Part shown: piece after piece, positions 52,882 to 63,779 of the stretch | How the letters are laid out: each line of letters begins with the position of its first letter | Position numbering within the stretch: position 1 is the first letter of the stretch | Assembly: GCA_963281255.1 (NCBI GenBank) | Contig: OY725502.1 | Location: forward strand, 310,001-374,000 | Length of the DNA: 64,000 bases | Direction of reading: 5' to 3' | DNA from: Aphrocallistes beatrix | Taxonomy: Eukaryota; Porifera; Hexactinellida; Sceptrulophora; Aphrocallistidae | Translations under genes and position numbers: made by a program | Notes under the pieces: generated by a model | Seen by the model: only the letters and a program-made list of their open reading frames with translations | The model's database searches: none | What the model was told of the DNA's origin: nothing

Positions 52882-53959
52882 TTACAATGACAGAAACACG
52901 AGTAGAGTGATGGTGAGAGAACCAATCAGATTTGATATTGAAGTGTGCCTACTCGCAGAGTTAACAGTAGAGTTAAAATAAATAAGAGAGGAGCAGTTGT
53001 AACTGGAAGAAAGTTGGATTTGACTGAAAAGAGCAGCACACTGTGTACCCCCTGTCAGGTCCTCTGTTGGGCCGGACTTACCAATCGGACACTTTGAGGT
53101 GTCCGATTGGTAATTCACTTGTCTCGTCCAATCATTCAGCACGAGGAGATAGGCATTAGTCCCGTTGATTGCTGATAGGTAGTAGTCTCCATACTGACAG
53201 CCGTTGTTCTTTAGGATGGTGCCTAGGTACAAATGACAATAATGCTACCAAACAAATACTAAAAAAAAGTGATATTTCATTTTAAAGTAGGTAAACCATT
53301 TGTTATGGCTAGTTGTATTTATGAATACTCTTAGTGATTAGTAATGAGATTGAAAATCGTTTATCTCTTCCAAATGCGACTGTTTTCCAACCGATACGGC
53401 GCTGAAAATTTTTGAGCACGAGAAAAATAAGCGCCGGGGCGCTTATTCAGGGAAAGACGGTACTTTCACAGAATAATTACCAGCGATAACTTCAGAATTC
53501 ACACTCTTCAGCATAGTTTGGTTGACGTAGAAGTTCCTAACACTCTGCACACAGCTGTACACGTCTTCAAACGGTGGAAAACTTCCCGTCTCAAGGAACA
53601 CACTCATATTGACCTCCATAGTCCTCACGAAGTAGGGCGAGTAGCGACAGCTGCTCTGAAAGTCGAAACTCACTTCTTCCACTAAGAATCCTTTGTTATC
53701 AACAAGATCTCGGACGATCTCCGGATGGAGCGAACCTATATTGAATAGAAATGTCTATACTACCTTGCTTATGCAATTTTGGCTAGATTAGTACAGTGGT
53801 TTCCAACCTGGGGTCTATGGACCCCTTAGTGGTCCACATAAGATATCAGGGGATCCATAGGATTCGAAATTTTGTATTACGGTTAATAGGAGGGGTCCAC
53901 AGAATATAGGAAAATTTCTATAGGGGGTCCACAGCCTAAAAAGGTTGAAAACCGCTGGA

Positions 53960-53997
<38 letters not shown>

Positions 53998-56900
53998 CTT
54001 AAACGAAACACTTTGGTCCCCGATATTTTGTCCCGATTAACCGATGAAATTTAGTATTAGCTTCTATGTATGGAAGCCATTCCATACATAGAGACTTGTC
54101 CCGATTAACCAGTGTCCCGTCAAGCAGAGTTGGCTATATTAGTACCATCCAAGGATATTATAACTCACTATACTAGTTATTAAGTTAAAAACTAGATTTT
54201 CAGTTACGATCCAGTCACATTACCAAGTGAGAGTCTTTCATAAGCACTTGTGTTAAATGAAGATACGTTCAGAATTTCATCAGCTAAGATCAAGAATGTT
54301 TGCGAGTCGAAAAGATAGAAGCAGTTATTCGTGCAAGAGTAATTATCCAACTTGAAGTCTCTCCGGATTGTAGAGGAGAATTCATCATAGGTGTAGTCGA
54401 ATGCAGTCACCCCCGCAATACCGGTAGAATTGCGACTTTTGTAAACAACTTTTGAGAAGGTGACAGTCTTGCCTAAATATAGACATTTAATTCAAATCCA
54501 ATTAACTAGATGACTACGATATTGAAAAGTGATACTTTTCTTAGCTTTGAATGAGAATGTATGTCGTCGATTGGTGATAATTGCTGTAGCATAATAGTTA
54601 ACACTATTTTACAATTGTTTGGTTAAGATGTAGCAAGACTGCAATATTTACTCATTCATATAAATGACTATCCAATAATCACATATCTAATAGCCTCGAG
54701 TGTAACTAACCAGCGCCCCCTGCATCCAAGTAGACATAGGATAGTGCGAGTCTGTCCCTCTCCGCTACAGCCCTCCGGTACCATGGACGCACTGTCGGAT
54801 TGTAATTTGTTCCGAGCTCCAATCCTGGAAAAATCCTAAACACCCCGTTCTCTAGTCCGATATACCGCCACACTATCCCACTTTCGTTGTTCAGCCTCCA
54901 CTTGTCGCCTCGCGGAGAAGTCAAGAGAACTGTCTGAAGAATTCTGTCAATAAAATAGTTCTCATTTTCGCAACCTTCAAACTCTTTAGTTCTATTCGTA
55001 TCCATAAAGTTCCTGAAATAGTCATACACAATAAGTGGACCAGGGATTTGGTTAACTTCGAACTTAGTAGGGTCGCATGTTGAGATGGGAGCGAGCACAA
55101 CAAGGGATTGATTGGTTGAAACGTTGAATGGGGAAGTCGTTGGACAGAATTTGGGAAGTTCCAAACCAAAAGTGGATAATATTTGATCTGGATATTGTGA
55201 GAAAATGTTGTAGTAGGGTAGCACGTACGTTTCGTTGGGAGGAAGTTGTTGTAGAACCAATTGTTTAAGAAACGAATCATCTAAGTTTAACCCGAGAATG
55301 AATGGAGAAGCGTCTATACGTGCGTAGAAGTAATTCGAGTTCCCAAGAGTCCATTCCACTCCGTCTTGATAGTCTCCTCGCAGCGTCAGTCTGGGAATAT
55401 TCGGTACACGGAACGTGTCAGTATTAGTCGTGGCGAGAACTCTTGCTTCTATGTTAATACTCACTGGATTCTCGGCGCATATCGATATGTTGGAGTTGTT
55501 GGGACACGTTTCAAGGGACGATAGAGGTGGATGGATTGGATTAGGAATGAATCGGGCGATTGGATCGATGCGAGGATGGAAAAGTGCCTAGAAAAGCGAA
55601 AATCCTTATAAGTACTCAAACAACAGTCATTTTAATATCCTAAACCCAATCTATCGAAGAAGAGTTTAATTTAAAGATATGGGCATGCCTAATTTCCGGG
55701 ACGGTACGGGATCCCGTCTCGGAAATTAGGCATTTTAACCCGTCCCGTCCCGGAAATTAGCCATGCCCAAAGGTATTAATACCCTCATGGGGGGTATTTA
55801 AAGGAAACTACTATTCGAGAATATCGGCATATTAGTGTAGTCTTACGTAGAGAGCTCTCAAAACATAATTTAATTGGGTGTCTAATGCAGTGGGAATTTA
55901 GGTGTTCATGCTGTACCTCTCCGAATTGGTTTACAATGAATGCGTAGCTACTCTCACTCCTCGCACGAGAGAGCACACTCTGCACATCTTCCAGCGAGTA
56001 ATCCACCCCTACCACCCCCACCATCTCACCACTGCACCAGCTGTGAACAGGGGACACAGCCGTCAAGATCAGCTGGCCATCTCGCCCCCCATATGGGTTC
56101 AGAAACTTGAGTTCAGAAGTGTTTCTGCTGATTTCTTTTAGGTAGGCAGATATCTGAGAATAAATTCCAAACTCCCCTGTGATCACCAGGCTGGAACCTC
56201 CGTGTCTGGAGGAGAGCTTGAGGGGCAACGAAGTCGCTACATTCAAACAAAAAATAATATTAAACTAACAGTAAAGCATATAACACTGAGATTCAACCTT
56301 GACAGAATGCATTGTTTTCACATAGCAACGTATGATGTGGTACAGAATGCAACGTACTGCTGGGACTCCTCTGGGCCATAGCAACGGCAGCGGTGCATAG
56401 GTATGGCCCAATAATTATCTAGGCGCGAGAGACGCTCCTCTAAAGTTGATTTTAAGCCCGAAAGTGTTTAGGAGCGTGAAAATCCAGAATATTACCCAAT
56501 TTACCCTATATTATAATGCTATTTATAGATTTAGGCGTGTGAAAATTTATGAGTTTGAGACTAGAGTTATCTCGGAGGGTTGTATAATACCCTGAGTATG
56601 GCATCTTAATATGGTGATTAGTGCATGAAATCAGTTATTCTAAAACACAGTCAGATTGTTCGTTTGGATAATTTTGAAGTCAGAGTACTAAGTTCTAACT
56701 TGAAATATTCGAAACCACTATAATTCCAGTACAATTGAAGATGTTCAGGAGAATTCAAATTTGAAAGATGTGACACGAATGCCTACCTTGATCAGTGATT
56801 GCGAATCCAAATATCCTGACTACGCCATTGCCCCCATACTCCCAAGTAGCGAGGTTTTCAACATGTTCCAACACTTCGGATTGGTTGTACCTACACCTCG

Positions 56901-57074
56901 GCGGAGGTACGAACAGCGCTCCTTCCTCTGTCCCGAAGTAGGCCGCGGCCCGGCAGAAAACCGGATCCGAATCCTGGCCATCCGTTATGAATAGAATGAG
57001 GGGGTTTCCACAGGAACGGGGGTTCGTTGAGAATAATTTGAATGCGAGCGTGAAGGCGTCTCTGTGGTCACTGC
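52882..57074 (-). CDS. CACNA2D: Voltage-gated calcium channel alpha2delta-like subunit, C-terminal six exons
   Basis: Exons 57074-56787, 56236-55917, 55587-54711, 54472-54224, 53735-53481 and 53222-52882; phases close at every join. The first encodes the second half of a VWA domain (FTLAFKLFSTNP, LILFITDGQDSD). The next two hold Cache-type sensor domains: LTAVSPVHSWCSGEMVGVVG, SYAFIVNQFGE joined to ALFHPRIDP, and VFRIFPGLELGTN...RPWYRRAVAE. A delta-like Cys/Asn-rich part follows (GCQYGDYYLSAINGTNAYLL). It ends in a hydrophobic tail (ISNLIGSLTITLLVFLSL) fit for a GPI signal. Many NxS/T sites mark it as extracellular. Alpha2delta proteins bring Cav channels to the surface; CACHD1 is the alternative. 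No exon for the signal peptide or MIDAS (DxSxS) is visible up to 64 kb, so the 5' end is either beyond the window or lost. Confidence 0.8.
53794..53957. mobile_element. hAT-type MITE in an alpha2delta intron
   Basis: CAGTGGTTTCCAACCTGGGG to 'ggttgaaaaccgctg', flanked by GATTAGTA / GATTAATA, an 8-bp target duplication with one difference. A classic Charlie-like hAT MITE pattern. Confidence 0.85.
53985..54140. mobile_element. Decayed P4-like MITE after a (TA)n run
   Basis: 'ccgcttaaacgaaacacttt', CCCGATTAACC and 'gtcaagcagagttggcta' recall the P4 family (29929-30115). It is placed in the alpha2delta intron directly after 28 bp of TA repeats. Confidence 0.5.
55681..55768. repeat. Inverted repeat GGGCATGCCTAATTTCCGGGACG
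   Basis: GGGCATGCCTAATTTCCGGG and CCCGGAAATTAGCCATGCCC face each other with an internal CCCGTC-rich centre, in an intron of the alpha2delta gene. A likely MITE end pair. Confidence 0.65.
56410..56605. repeat. Dispersed repeat D, copy 2
   Basis: Same element as 10112-10310, in an alpha2delta intron. Confidence 0.7.
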
Positions 57075-57813
57075 CTAATGGAGGATACGTTAAATAGGAA
57101 CAGGAGCGAAACTAATTCGGATTATTTGGACAGATACTTAAATCTTAGGATGGTTAAGTAAATTAAATTAACTCCGGTCGACATAGAGAGTTGATCCTAT
57201 CAACGATTAAGATTGACTATTAGTGCTAATCTCATTCTCGTCAAAACAAACATTGGAAATATTTAAAATCTTAGGTGGACAGGTTCAACTACATTATGGA
57301 AGCGCGATGCATTCATAAAACTATCATTAAGTCTAGACTCTAGACAATGACAAAATAATAATGAAAATTCTATTTTTGTCCTCAATTATATTCATTCAAA
57401 AATCCTCAATATTAAGTTTCTACGGAATGGCATACGATTCTACTTTATTTCAAAATTGCTGCAATAGCCATGTACGTAATTACAAAACAGCTTACAAAGT
57501 AATGAAACAGAGCAGTGTAATGTAAAGTCATCAAATAGCTAAGAAATAACAATAATGAGAAGTATTAATATTACATAAATATCCAAAAGCAATTATTCCA
57601 TGGAAGTAATCAGTGTAAATTAAGCTTTTGTAGGTAGACAAAAATAGTGATATCTTTGTAGGGGCTTTTCGGAACAAATTTACCTCTTGTAGTATTCCAG
57701 TAACATAAATTCTACAAATGATATTATATAACATTGTATTAAAGGGACAAACTTCTAATATTACATGATTGCAATAAAAGGAATAAGCCTAGTTCTTTTG
57801 AAAACACTTTGAA
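57075..57813. other. Stretch between alpha2delta exons and the NHL gene
   Basis: No exon for the missing VWA N-terminus was found here on the minus strand. CAATAAAAGGAA (57773-57784) is a TATA-like candidate for the NHL gene at 57814. Otherwise AT-rich without recognised features. Confidence 0.45.
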
Positions 57814-59010
57814 ATGAGTGGAGAAAGTGAGTTATATAGTCCACTCCAGGATCACGATATAATCACGGCGATGAATTCCATTCCGAATCAAGAAAATGGG
57901 ATTGAAAATCTGAATGTAAGCCAACTCAACCTTCCAAAACGAGAGAACCAACACATTCCTTTACAAGACACGGGTTTTGACTATTCGAATGAGCTCGAAT
58001 TCAGCTTAATTCAGTCGGAGCCTGAAGACATTGATTGGGTGTTTGTTCCTCACGGAGAGCCAAACGATTCCGGATTCGTTCAGACACCTTACCAAAAGCA
58101 AAGATCTCAATCTTCATCTCTTGACAAAACACTCTCATTTGTTTTCACTAAACAAACACTCGATTATGAGAAGAGGAAATTAGAAAGTCGTTATTTTCCT
58201 TCCGGAACAGGCAAAGCAGAGCTCTCCAACCCTCGTGGCATCGTATATGAGATAGAAACAGACCGCATTTTCATAGCGGACACAGGGAATAACAGAATTC
58301 AGGTACATTCCATCACGTCAACTGTATCCGCTCCCACCTTGATGGAGCGAACAAGATCTCTCTCGTCAATGTTCATCCCAGAACCGAAAATGAACAAACC
58401 GTGGGGCATCTGTACTGCGAACGGATACCTGTATGTTACACAGTACGGCGCACATTGCGTCGATGTCTACACGAATAATAGAAACTTCGTTTCTCGATTC
58501 GGTTCAAAAGGATATGGAAATGTGAATTTTAGCAATCCAACTGGAATATGTGCGGATAGAGGTGGAATCTACGTTTGCGACTCAAATAACAATCGAGTTC
58601 AAGTCTTGAAACAATACGGAAAAGATCTCAAATATATAAAGAACTTCGGAATATGGAAGTTAAAAAGTCCACGAGATATTAAAATCCATAAGTCCGAAAT
58701 ATTCGTTCTGGACTCAGGCAAGCAGTGCATGCATGTTTTCACGATTAACCTAGATTACTTACGAAGTTTCATTTCAAATGGAGAAAGACGGGAAGCAGAC
58801 AATCCACAGTTCTTCGATCTAGATGACAAGGGCAACATACTGCTATCGGATTGGCTGAATCACTCCATCAAGGTGTTTGACCCTGAAGGGATTAAAATAG
58901 CTGTCATCGCATCGTCGCCGACTATTTGGAGCCCGCTGGGGATCGCGATCAGAATGGAAGACGTGTTTGTAGTGGACGCGAATAAGGAAGGACATCTTAG
59001 TGTGTTCTGA
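57814..59010 (+). CDS. NHL-repeat beta-propeller protein
   Basis: 398 residues, one exon. Residues 1-120 are acidic, Ser/Gln-rich and disordered. From about residue 130 come NHL repeats: LSNPRGIVYE...RIFIADTGNNRIQV; NKPWGICTANGYLYVTQ; FSNPTGICADRGGIYVCDSNNNRVQV; LKSPRDIKIHKSEIFVLDSG; then two weaker blades with ILLSDWLNHSIKVF and SPLGIAIRMEDVFVVDAN. That makes a six-blade propeller. There is no RING, B-box or coiled coil, so it is not a full TRIM-NHL protein. Propellers of this kind bind protein or RNA; the partner is unknown. It is divergently placed relative to the alpha2delta exons, and may even lie inside that gene's first intron. Confidence 0.85.
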   Translation: MSGESELYSPLQDHDIITAMNSIPNQENGIENLNVSQLNLPKRENQHIPLQDTGFDYSNELEFSLIQSEPEDIDWVFVPHGEPNDSGFVQTPYQKQRSQSSSLDKTLSFVFTKQTLDYEKRKLESRYFPSGTGKAELSNPRGIVYEIETDRIFIADTGNNRIQVHSITSTVSAPTLMERTRSLSSMFIPEPKMNKPWGICTANGYLYVTQYGAHCVDVYTNNRNFVSRFGSKGYGNVNFSNPTGICADRGGIYVCDSNNNRVQVLKQYGKDLKYIKNFGIWKLKSPRDIKIHKSEIFVLDSGKQCMHVFTINLDYLRSFISNGERREADNPQFFDLDDKGNILLSDWLNHSIKVFDPEGIKIAVIASSPTIWSPLGIAIRMEDVFVVDANKEGHLSVF

Positions 59011-60356
59011 TTTGTAATTATTATGTAACTACGTGCAAGCTAAATTAGTATACGACCAGTTTATGACTGATATAAGCCACAATTATCAATAATATGATTT
59101 GTACAAAATGTATTCACACATTAACAATTGCTTTTGCTAGCTCATTTCCGGTTAAGACATTTCGAGGGGAGCCACAGGGTCAATACTATAAATAGAATTG
59201 GTCAATACTATAAATAGAATTGACCCCATGGCATTGGTTGGTTTTAATTAATTTTTCTTCCACTGTACTCCACTGTAATTAGAAACTATGTTGTTGATTG
59301 GCCCATTGAGTGACAGGATTGCACTTTTACTCTAGACAGTCCCAAACTTGGGAAATGTCCATTTTTTCCCAATGCCATGTTTCCAGACTAAATTATATTG
59401 CTGTCCAGTCTTTTTCCCCAAAAACAACATAAAATTTCCATATACTAAATTATAAATAATAAAATTGAAAGTATCTGACTTTGATTTCATATCTGCTATG
59501 ACCTCAATGCTAAGACTAATATTTCCAAATTATTCCCTGAATGGATAGTGATAGGGTTTATCACTTGATATATCAATTGAGGTTAGGGCGTACACGAAAC
59601 GAATAATGTGTAATACTATACGAACCAACAACTTTATTCTAATTCTTCTAAAAATTTAATCATTTAATCTGGCATTAAGTTCATAATCTATTCAACACAC
59701 AAATATGGATTCTTTGTAAAATATTTTGATTTTATTCAAATTTTCACAAAAATGTAATTAGAATGCTAGATTATTATGATGATCTAAGATTGTGCCATAT
59801 TGATAATCAATAAGAGAAGAATAGTATGATACTTTTAAGGGGGATATCGCTCACAAAGATTTTCATAGTTTTCGGGACTAGAATATATTTTACAAATCAT
59901 ATCTTATTTATATTTGTACGTGCTGAACATAATGATGATATGCGGCACTTGTCCTATTAATGTGAAGGTCGAAAGACTTCCTTGTAATTTTATACAACAA
60001 AAATACCCGATGCTGATTGGTCAAATCTAAATGTGGCATTTTTTGGGTGAAAATGTTGGAATATCGCTTCAAAACCTAAAAATGGCACTCAACACATAAA
60101 ATACCCCCCTGTACACTCAGAGTTCTAAACTCTACCAGTTGTTCTGGAAAAAACACATGCAACAATTGAGTTTTAGTTATATAGATTCGTCGTAGAGTAG
60201 TCGAGTTATTAACAATTTCGTAAGGGGTAACTAATAACTGAAGTTTTGAAAATCCTGCAACATTTTAGATCAAAGATTATCACACAACTGATTCATCATT
60301 ATAAAATCATAGACATGGAATCGAAACTAAAACATAATCCAGTAGAGGAAACATAT
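59011..60356. other. Shared 3' region of two convergent NHL genes
   Basis: No coding region. A 24-bp direct duplication (GGTCAATACTATAAATAGAA, 59177-59223) holds two TATA-like motifs. The rest is AT-rich without recognised repeats. Confidence 0.45.
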
Positions 60357-61907
60357 TTATGAGAAAATCTGCAAAACGGGGAAATCTCCTCCGTTCACTG
60401 ACACAAATCCTCCACCTGGCATTAGCGCAATACCCATTGGACACCGCAGACACCCCAAACCATACCCCTCCCCACCCAAATAGGTGTAGAGAACTCCACT
60501 CTTCGTAAAAACGCTGATAACGCTATTCTCATAATCACTAATGAGAATGTGCCCATCGCCGTCTATAGTGAGGAACCTCGGACAATTCACATCCTTACCT
60601 GGGCCGTTGTTCAAGAGCTTACTTAGGAGCGCACCATCCTTGCTGAACTCCAAGAGGCAAGGAGACAGACTGTTAAGAACGTAAATTTGGCTCGTCTTGG
60701 CATGGACATCATGTGGCCATGATAACAGCCCTTCGCCGAAACTGAAAGAAAACTTGTATCTTTTCCCGTCATAGGTGAAAACTTGCATCCTACAATTCCC
60801 GGAATCACAGACATAAACTGTGTGACTCGAGTCGACACTGATTCCTTCTGGAAACATGAATTCTCCTTCTTCTACGCCTTTCTTCCCGAATTGCTCAATA
60901 AAGCTTCTTTTTTCGGAACTGTAAGCTCTAACACAATGTCCATGGTTCTGAGTAACGAATACCCGTGAGCACTCGATATCGATCCCCCAAGGACCATCCA
61001 TTTTCGAGCGAGAAAACTTTCCGTCCCCAAATATGGACGAAGGGTAGAGCGAGTTGAAGAAAACCTGTACCCTATTGTTCTTAAAATCACAAACATAAAG
61101 TTGATGCGATGTGAAATCTACTGCGATGCCATGGCCATCCATTATTTGACCTATTTTCTCTCCTTTCTCAACCCCATAGACAATGACATCCATATTCTTG
61201 TAAGAGACTGAAGTGATTGGAATAGAAATCATCTTCACTTGTCCCTTCTTGGCGGGCATAGAACCATGCTTTGTTTTCTCAACAGAAAGACTCCGTTTTA
61301 ATACCAGCTCTTTCTTCTCTTCAACACCTCGGCGTCGCGAATTGGAGAATTTATAATCGCGACAGGTTTCTGCGGCTGCGTCTCTGGCAATTTTCGAGAA
61401 TTCGAGAGACTCATCAAGATCAGAGGCACCCGTACCCGTTTCATCCGAAGATTTGTCGCTTTTATTATTATCACTTGAACTCATTGAGCGGTATTTTGAC
61501 GAAGCGGAATGTTTATCTGGTGAAGCGAGAAGAGAAACTTCTTCTATTTCTATATTAGCTAGGGAACCGACAGCTTCTTCAAGGTGAAGAACAAATTCAA
61601 GCTTAACTTGCTTTGTTCTATGAGCTAATGTCAAATCACTCATGGCTCTATCAACAGAAGATTTCACTGCACCCTCAATAGCCTTAGTTTGTAACGTACA
61701 AGTTTCAGAGCGAAGTTTCTCAAGTTTTTCCATGTCGTGTTGCATTTTGTTACAATCTCGATTGTACGCATCTTCATATTGGTCTAGAATACCGATTAAT
61801 TCATCAGCACGAGAATCTAACAATGAATGGAGCTGTGATACCTTTTTCCTAATGAAATCCTTCGCAGTGCTAATCTGTGCTGAAAACCTTTTCCGTGATA
61901 TATCCAT
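60357..61907 (-). CDS. Coiled-coil NHL-repeat protein (TRIM-NHL-like without RING/B-box)
   Basis: 516 residues, one exon. Residues 1-115 form a coiled coil like the BBC region of TRIM proteins (IRKKVSQLHSLLDSRADELI, DMEKLEKLRSETCTL). Residues 125-200 are a Ser/Asp/Lys-rich linker (SSDNNKSDKSSDETGTG). From about 245, NHL blades follow: GIAVDFTSHQLYVCDFKNNR; GPWGIDIECSRVFVTQNHGH; FPEGISVDSSHTVYVCDSGN; SWPHDVHAKTSQIYVLNS; CPRFLTIDGDGHILISDYEN; RCPMGIALMPGGG. The lack of RING and B-box suggests no ubiquitin-ligase activity of its own. It is paralogous in layout to the neighbour at 57814-59010 and convergent with it. Confidence 0.9.
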   Translation of the reverse strand: MDISRKRFSAQISTAKDFIRKKVSQLHSLLDSRADELIGILDQYEDAYNRDCNKMQHDMEKLEKLRSETCTLQTKAIEGAVKSSVDRAMSDLTLAHRTKQVKLEFVLHLEEAVGSLANIEIEEVSLLASPDKHSASSKYRSMSSSDNNKSDKSSDETGTGASDLDESLEFSKIARDAAAETCRDYKFSNSRRRGVEEKKELVLKRSLSVEKTKHGSMPAKKGQVKMISIPITSVSYKNMDVIVYGVEKGEKIGQIMDGHGIAVDFTSHQLYVCDFKNNRVQVFFNSLYPSSIFGDGKFSRSKMDGPWGIDIECSRVFVTQNHGHCVRAYSSEKRSFIEQFGKKGVEEGEFMFPEGISVDSSHTVYVCDSGNCRMQVFTYDGKRYKFSFSFGEGLLSWPHDVHAKTSQIYVLNSLSPCLLEFSKDGALLSKLLNNGPGKDVNCPRFLTIDGDGHILISDYENSVISVFTKSGVLYTYLGGEGYGLGCLRCPMGIALMPGGGFVSVNGGDFPVLQIFS

Positions 61908-61937
61908 ACTTGCAATATACTGTAATGCATAGTTGGG

Positions 61938-61946
61938 CTTATATAG
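61938..61946 (-). promoter_or_regulatory. TATA box of the coiled-coil NHL gene
   Basis: On the minus strand TATATAAGC stands about 32 bp before the ATG at 61907. Transcription would start only a few bases from the start codon. Confidence 0.55.
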
Positions 61947-62424
61947 AGTTCAATGAAGAGAAATTAATTACCTAAATTCAACCTACGGTGTAATCTAATC
62001 TAGCCCATGTATCATGTTAGAAATACGATGCAATCAATTCCATGGTGAGCATAGTATGTATGTAAGGACAATTAAAAAATACGGATATTTAAATAAAAAT
62101 GACGTGAAGTGCTTCATAATACAAACAAAAGTTACTAGAGAGTAAGCAAATAGCTGCTAATATAATGTAGTGTTGATTATCTGCAGATAAATGCATGCAA
62201 ATCAACAACACAGGTCACATCTGCAGATGAGCAGTAAGTTATCAAATAACATCAAAAGTTGCGAGTGAAGTGTTTCGATGACTGTTCTATTAGTAATCTC
62301 CTTTTATCGACAGTTCCGCCCTCGCCATTCGCGGTAAATTCAAGTTTTTCCCTTCGCAGATAAATCCCTCGGGTATTTTATTTCAGAATATTTCGCTCAG
62401 CTAGTGCAACTAGTTGTGTTAGTA

Positions 62425-62464
62425 TTACATTCGACTCCGCTTAATAGGGTCACGGAGTCGACTA
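62425..62464. mobile_element. Miniature P4 derivative
   Basis: TTCGACTCCGCTTAATAGGG + TCACGGAGTCGACTATA: only the two ends of a P4 MITE are left, joined back to back. Confidence 0.65.
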
Positions 62465-62803
62465 TATGATACCACATGTATTATTAAACTAAAATTTTAT
62501 TGACCGTAGTACATTTATCTATCCGTTTACGGAGGGGGCTTGAGCCCCTTCCGAGTTCGGCGCCTATGTATATAGCTAGTACCCAACAGTTGGCTAAAAA
62601 TGGGAACAACAAAAAACATTGTTATTATATCACATTTACTGTGGTTACTCACAGCAATCTAACCCTAACTCATTGTTATCACCAATTACCATTGTAGGCA
62701 TCAATATTAACAATAGAGCTGTTCCAACTATAATAAAGGACCACAATGGAAAATTGTATGAATAACAAAACACAAAATAATTTCGGTTCATCGAGCTTAC
62801 TGA

Positions 62804-63779
62804 ATGGGAGATCACTATATCCAATCTTACAAGGGATTTAGCCGTCATCTTCACAGTGGGAGATGCTGTCCCATCAAGAGAACATCTCGCAGTAACAGAC
62901 AGTACGATAGACCCAGGAGTGAGGTGGTGTGGGTGGACAAGAGATACAATCCTCTGGATCTCCGTCCTAACACCCCTAAACCTATCTCCCCTCTCAGCAT
63001 CCAGTCGACACCTTTGGATCTAGTTCCCGACGAGTGGGTGAAACCCCGACTCCCATCCTCGAGGGAAGTGAGCAGAAGTTCGGCGGAGAAGAGAGAACTC
63101 TGCTCGCAACCCGCCACCAGGTTTATAAATAGAATTTATAATAATCCAACCAAGAATATGTCCTGTTGATACAGTTGTGGGCAACCTGGGGCCCCCGGGC
63201 CATTTGGGGCCCACGAGACTAAATTTGATAGCCCACGTGTTAGTGATTGTAATACAAAATAGGCCTAATTTTGGTGTGAAATTGATGCTGAATATCAATA
63301 TATTTTCTATAATCATTATATAATGATTCGATTTATTTTACTTATTTTTGCATTTATAAGTATAATTTTAGTTGCAACATTGCTTCCATATACTTGTAGG
63401 TTTCTAATGTCAGTTCTTGCTCCGGTCATGGTGATGTGACCTAACAAGAACTGACAGATTTGTGTCCCACTTAAGGATTAAGGTTGTCCGCTACTGTGTT
63501 TAATAACAGCTGATTAATTAGTGTTCTATTTTTAGAGACGAGTCTTGGTCCACTCTCCGTGAGATGACCCCTTCTATCGGCCGGCCCTTCAAACACCGGC
63601 CTCCTTCTTGGGGAATTTCTGGAGACGTTCCACCGGAAATGGTTCCTGACCCTCACACGAGATTTCCTCGAGTGAACAGCTCCATGTCTCGACACCGAGT
63701 TGATGAGCAGTTCTGTTACCACAATATCCCACACATAGGCTTATACGCTGTGAAGTCATTCAGAGGGAACGCTTTCTAA
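62804..63779 (+). CDS. Basic Pro/Arg-rich protein of unknown function, two exons
   Basis: Exon 1 62804-63120, exon 2 63536-63779. The donor CACCAG|GTTTAT and acceptor TTTTTAG|AGACGAG join in phase 2 to give QPATR-DESWSTLREMTP. 186 residues. The first part is basic with YNPLDLRP and WVKPRLPSSR; the second has PFKHRPPSW, DPHTRFPRV and an end DEQFCYHNIPHIGLYAVKSF. Short Pro/Arg/Trp motifs spread over a small disordered basic protein resemble ciliary microtubule-inner proteins, but I cannot name a family. The start follows no clear TATA box, and an upstream exon is possible. The intron contains a hAT MITE. Confidence 0.6.
63170..63360 (+). mobile_element. hAT-type MITE, 5' part, in the intron of the basic protein gene
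   Basis: CAGTTGTGGGCAACCTGGGG, then GGGCCATTTGGGGCCCACGA and the AT-rich interior shared with 14930-15140 as far as 'acttatttttgcatt'. The far terminus is missing. Confidence 0.75.
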
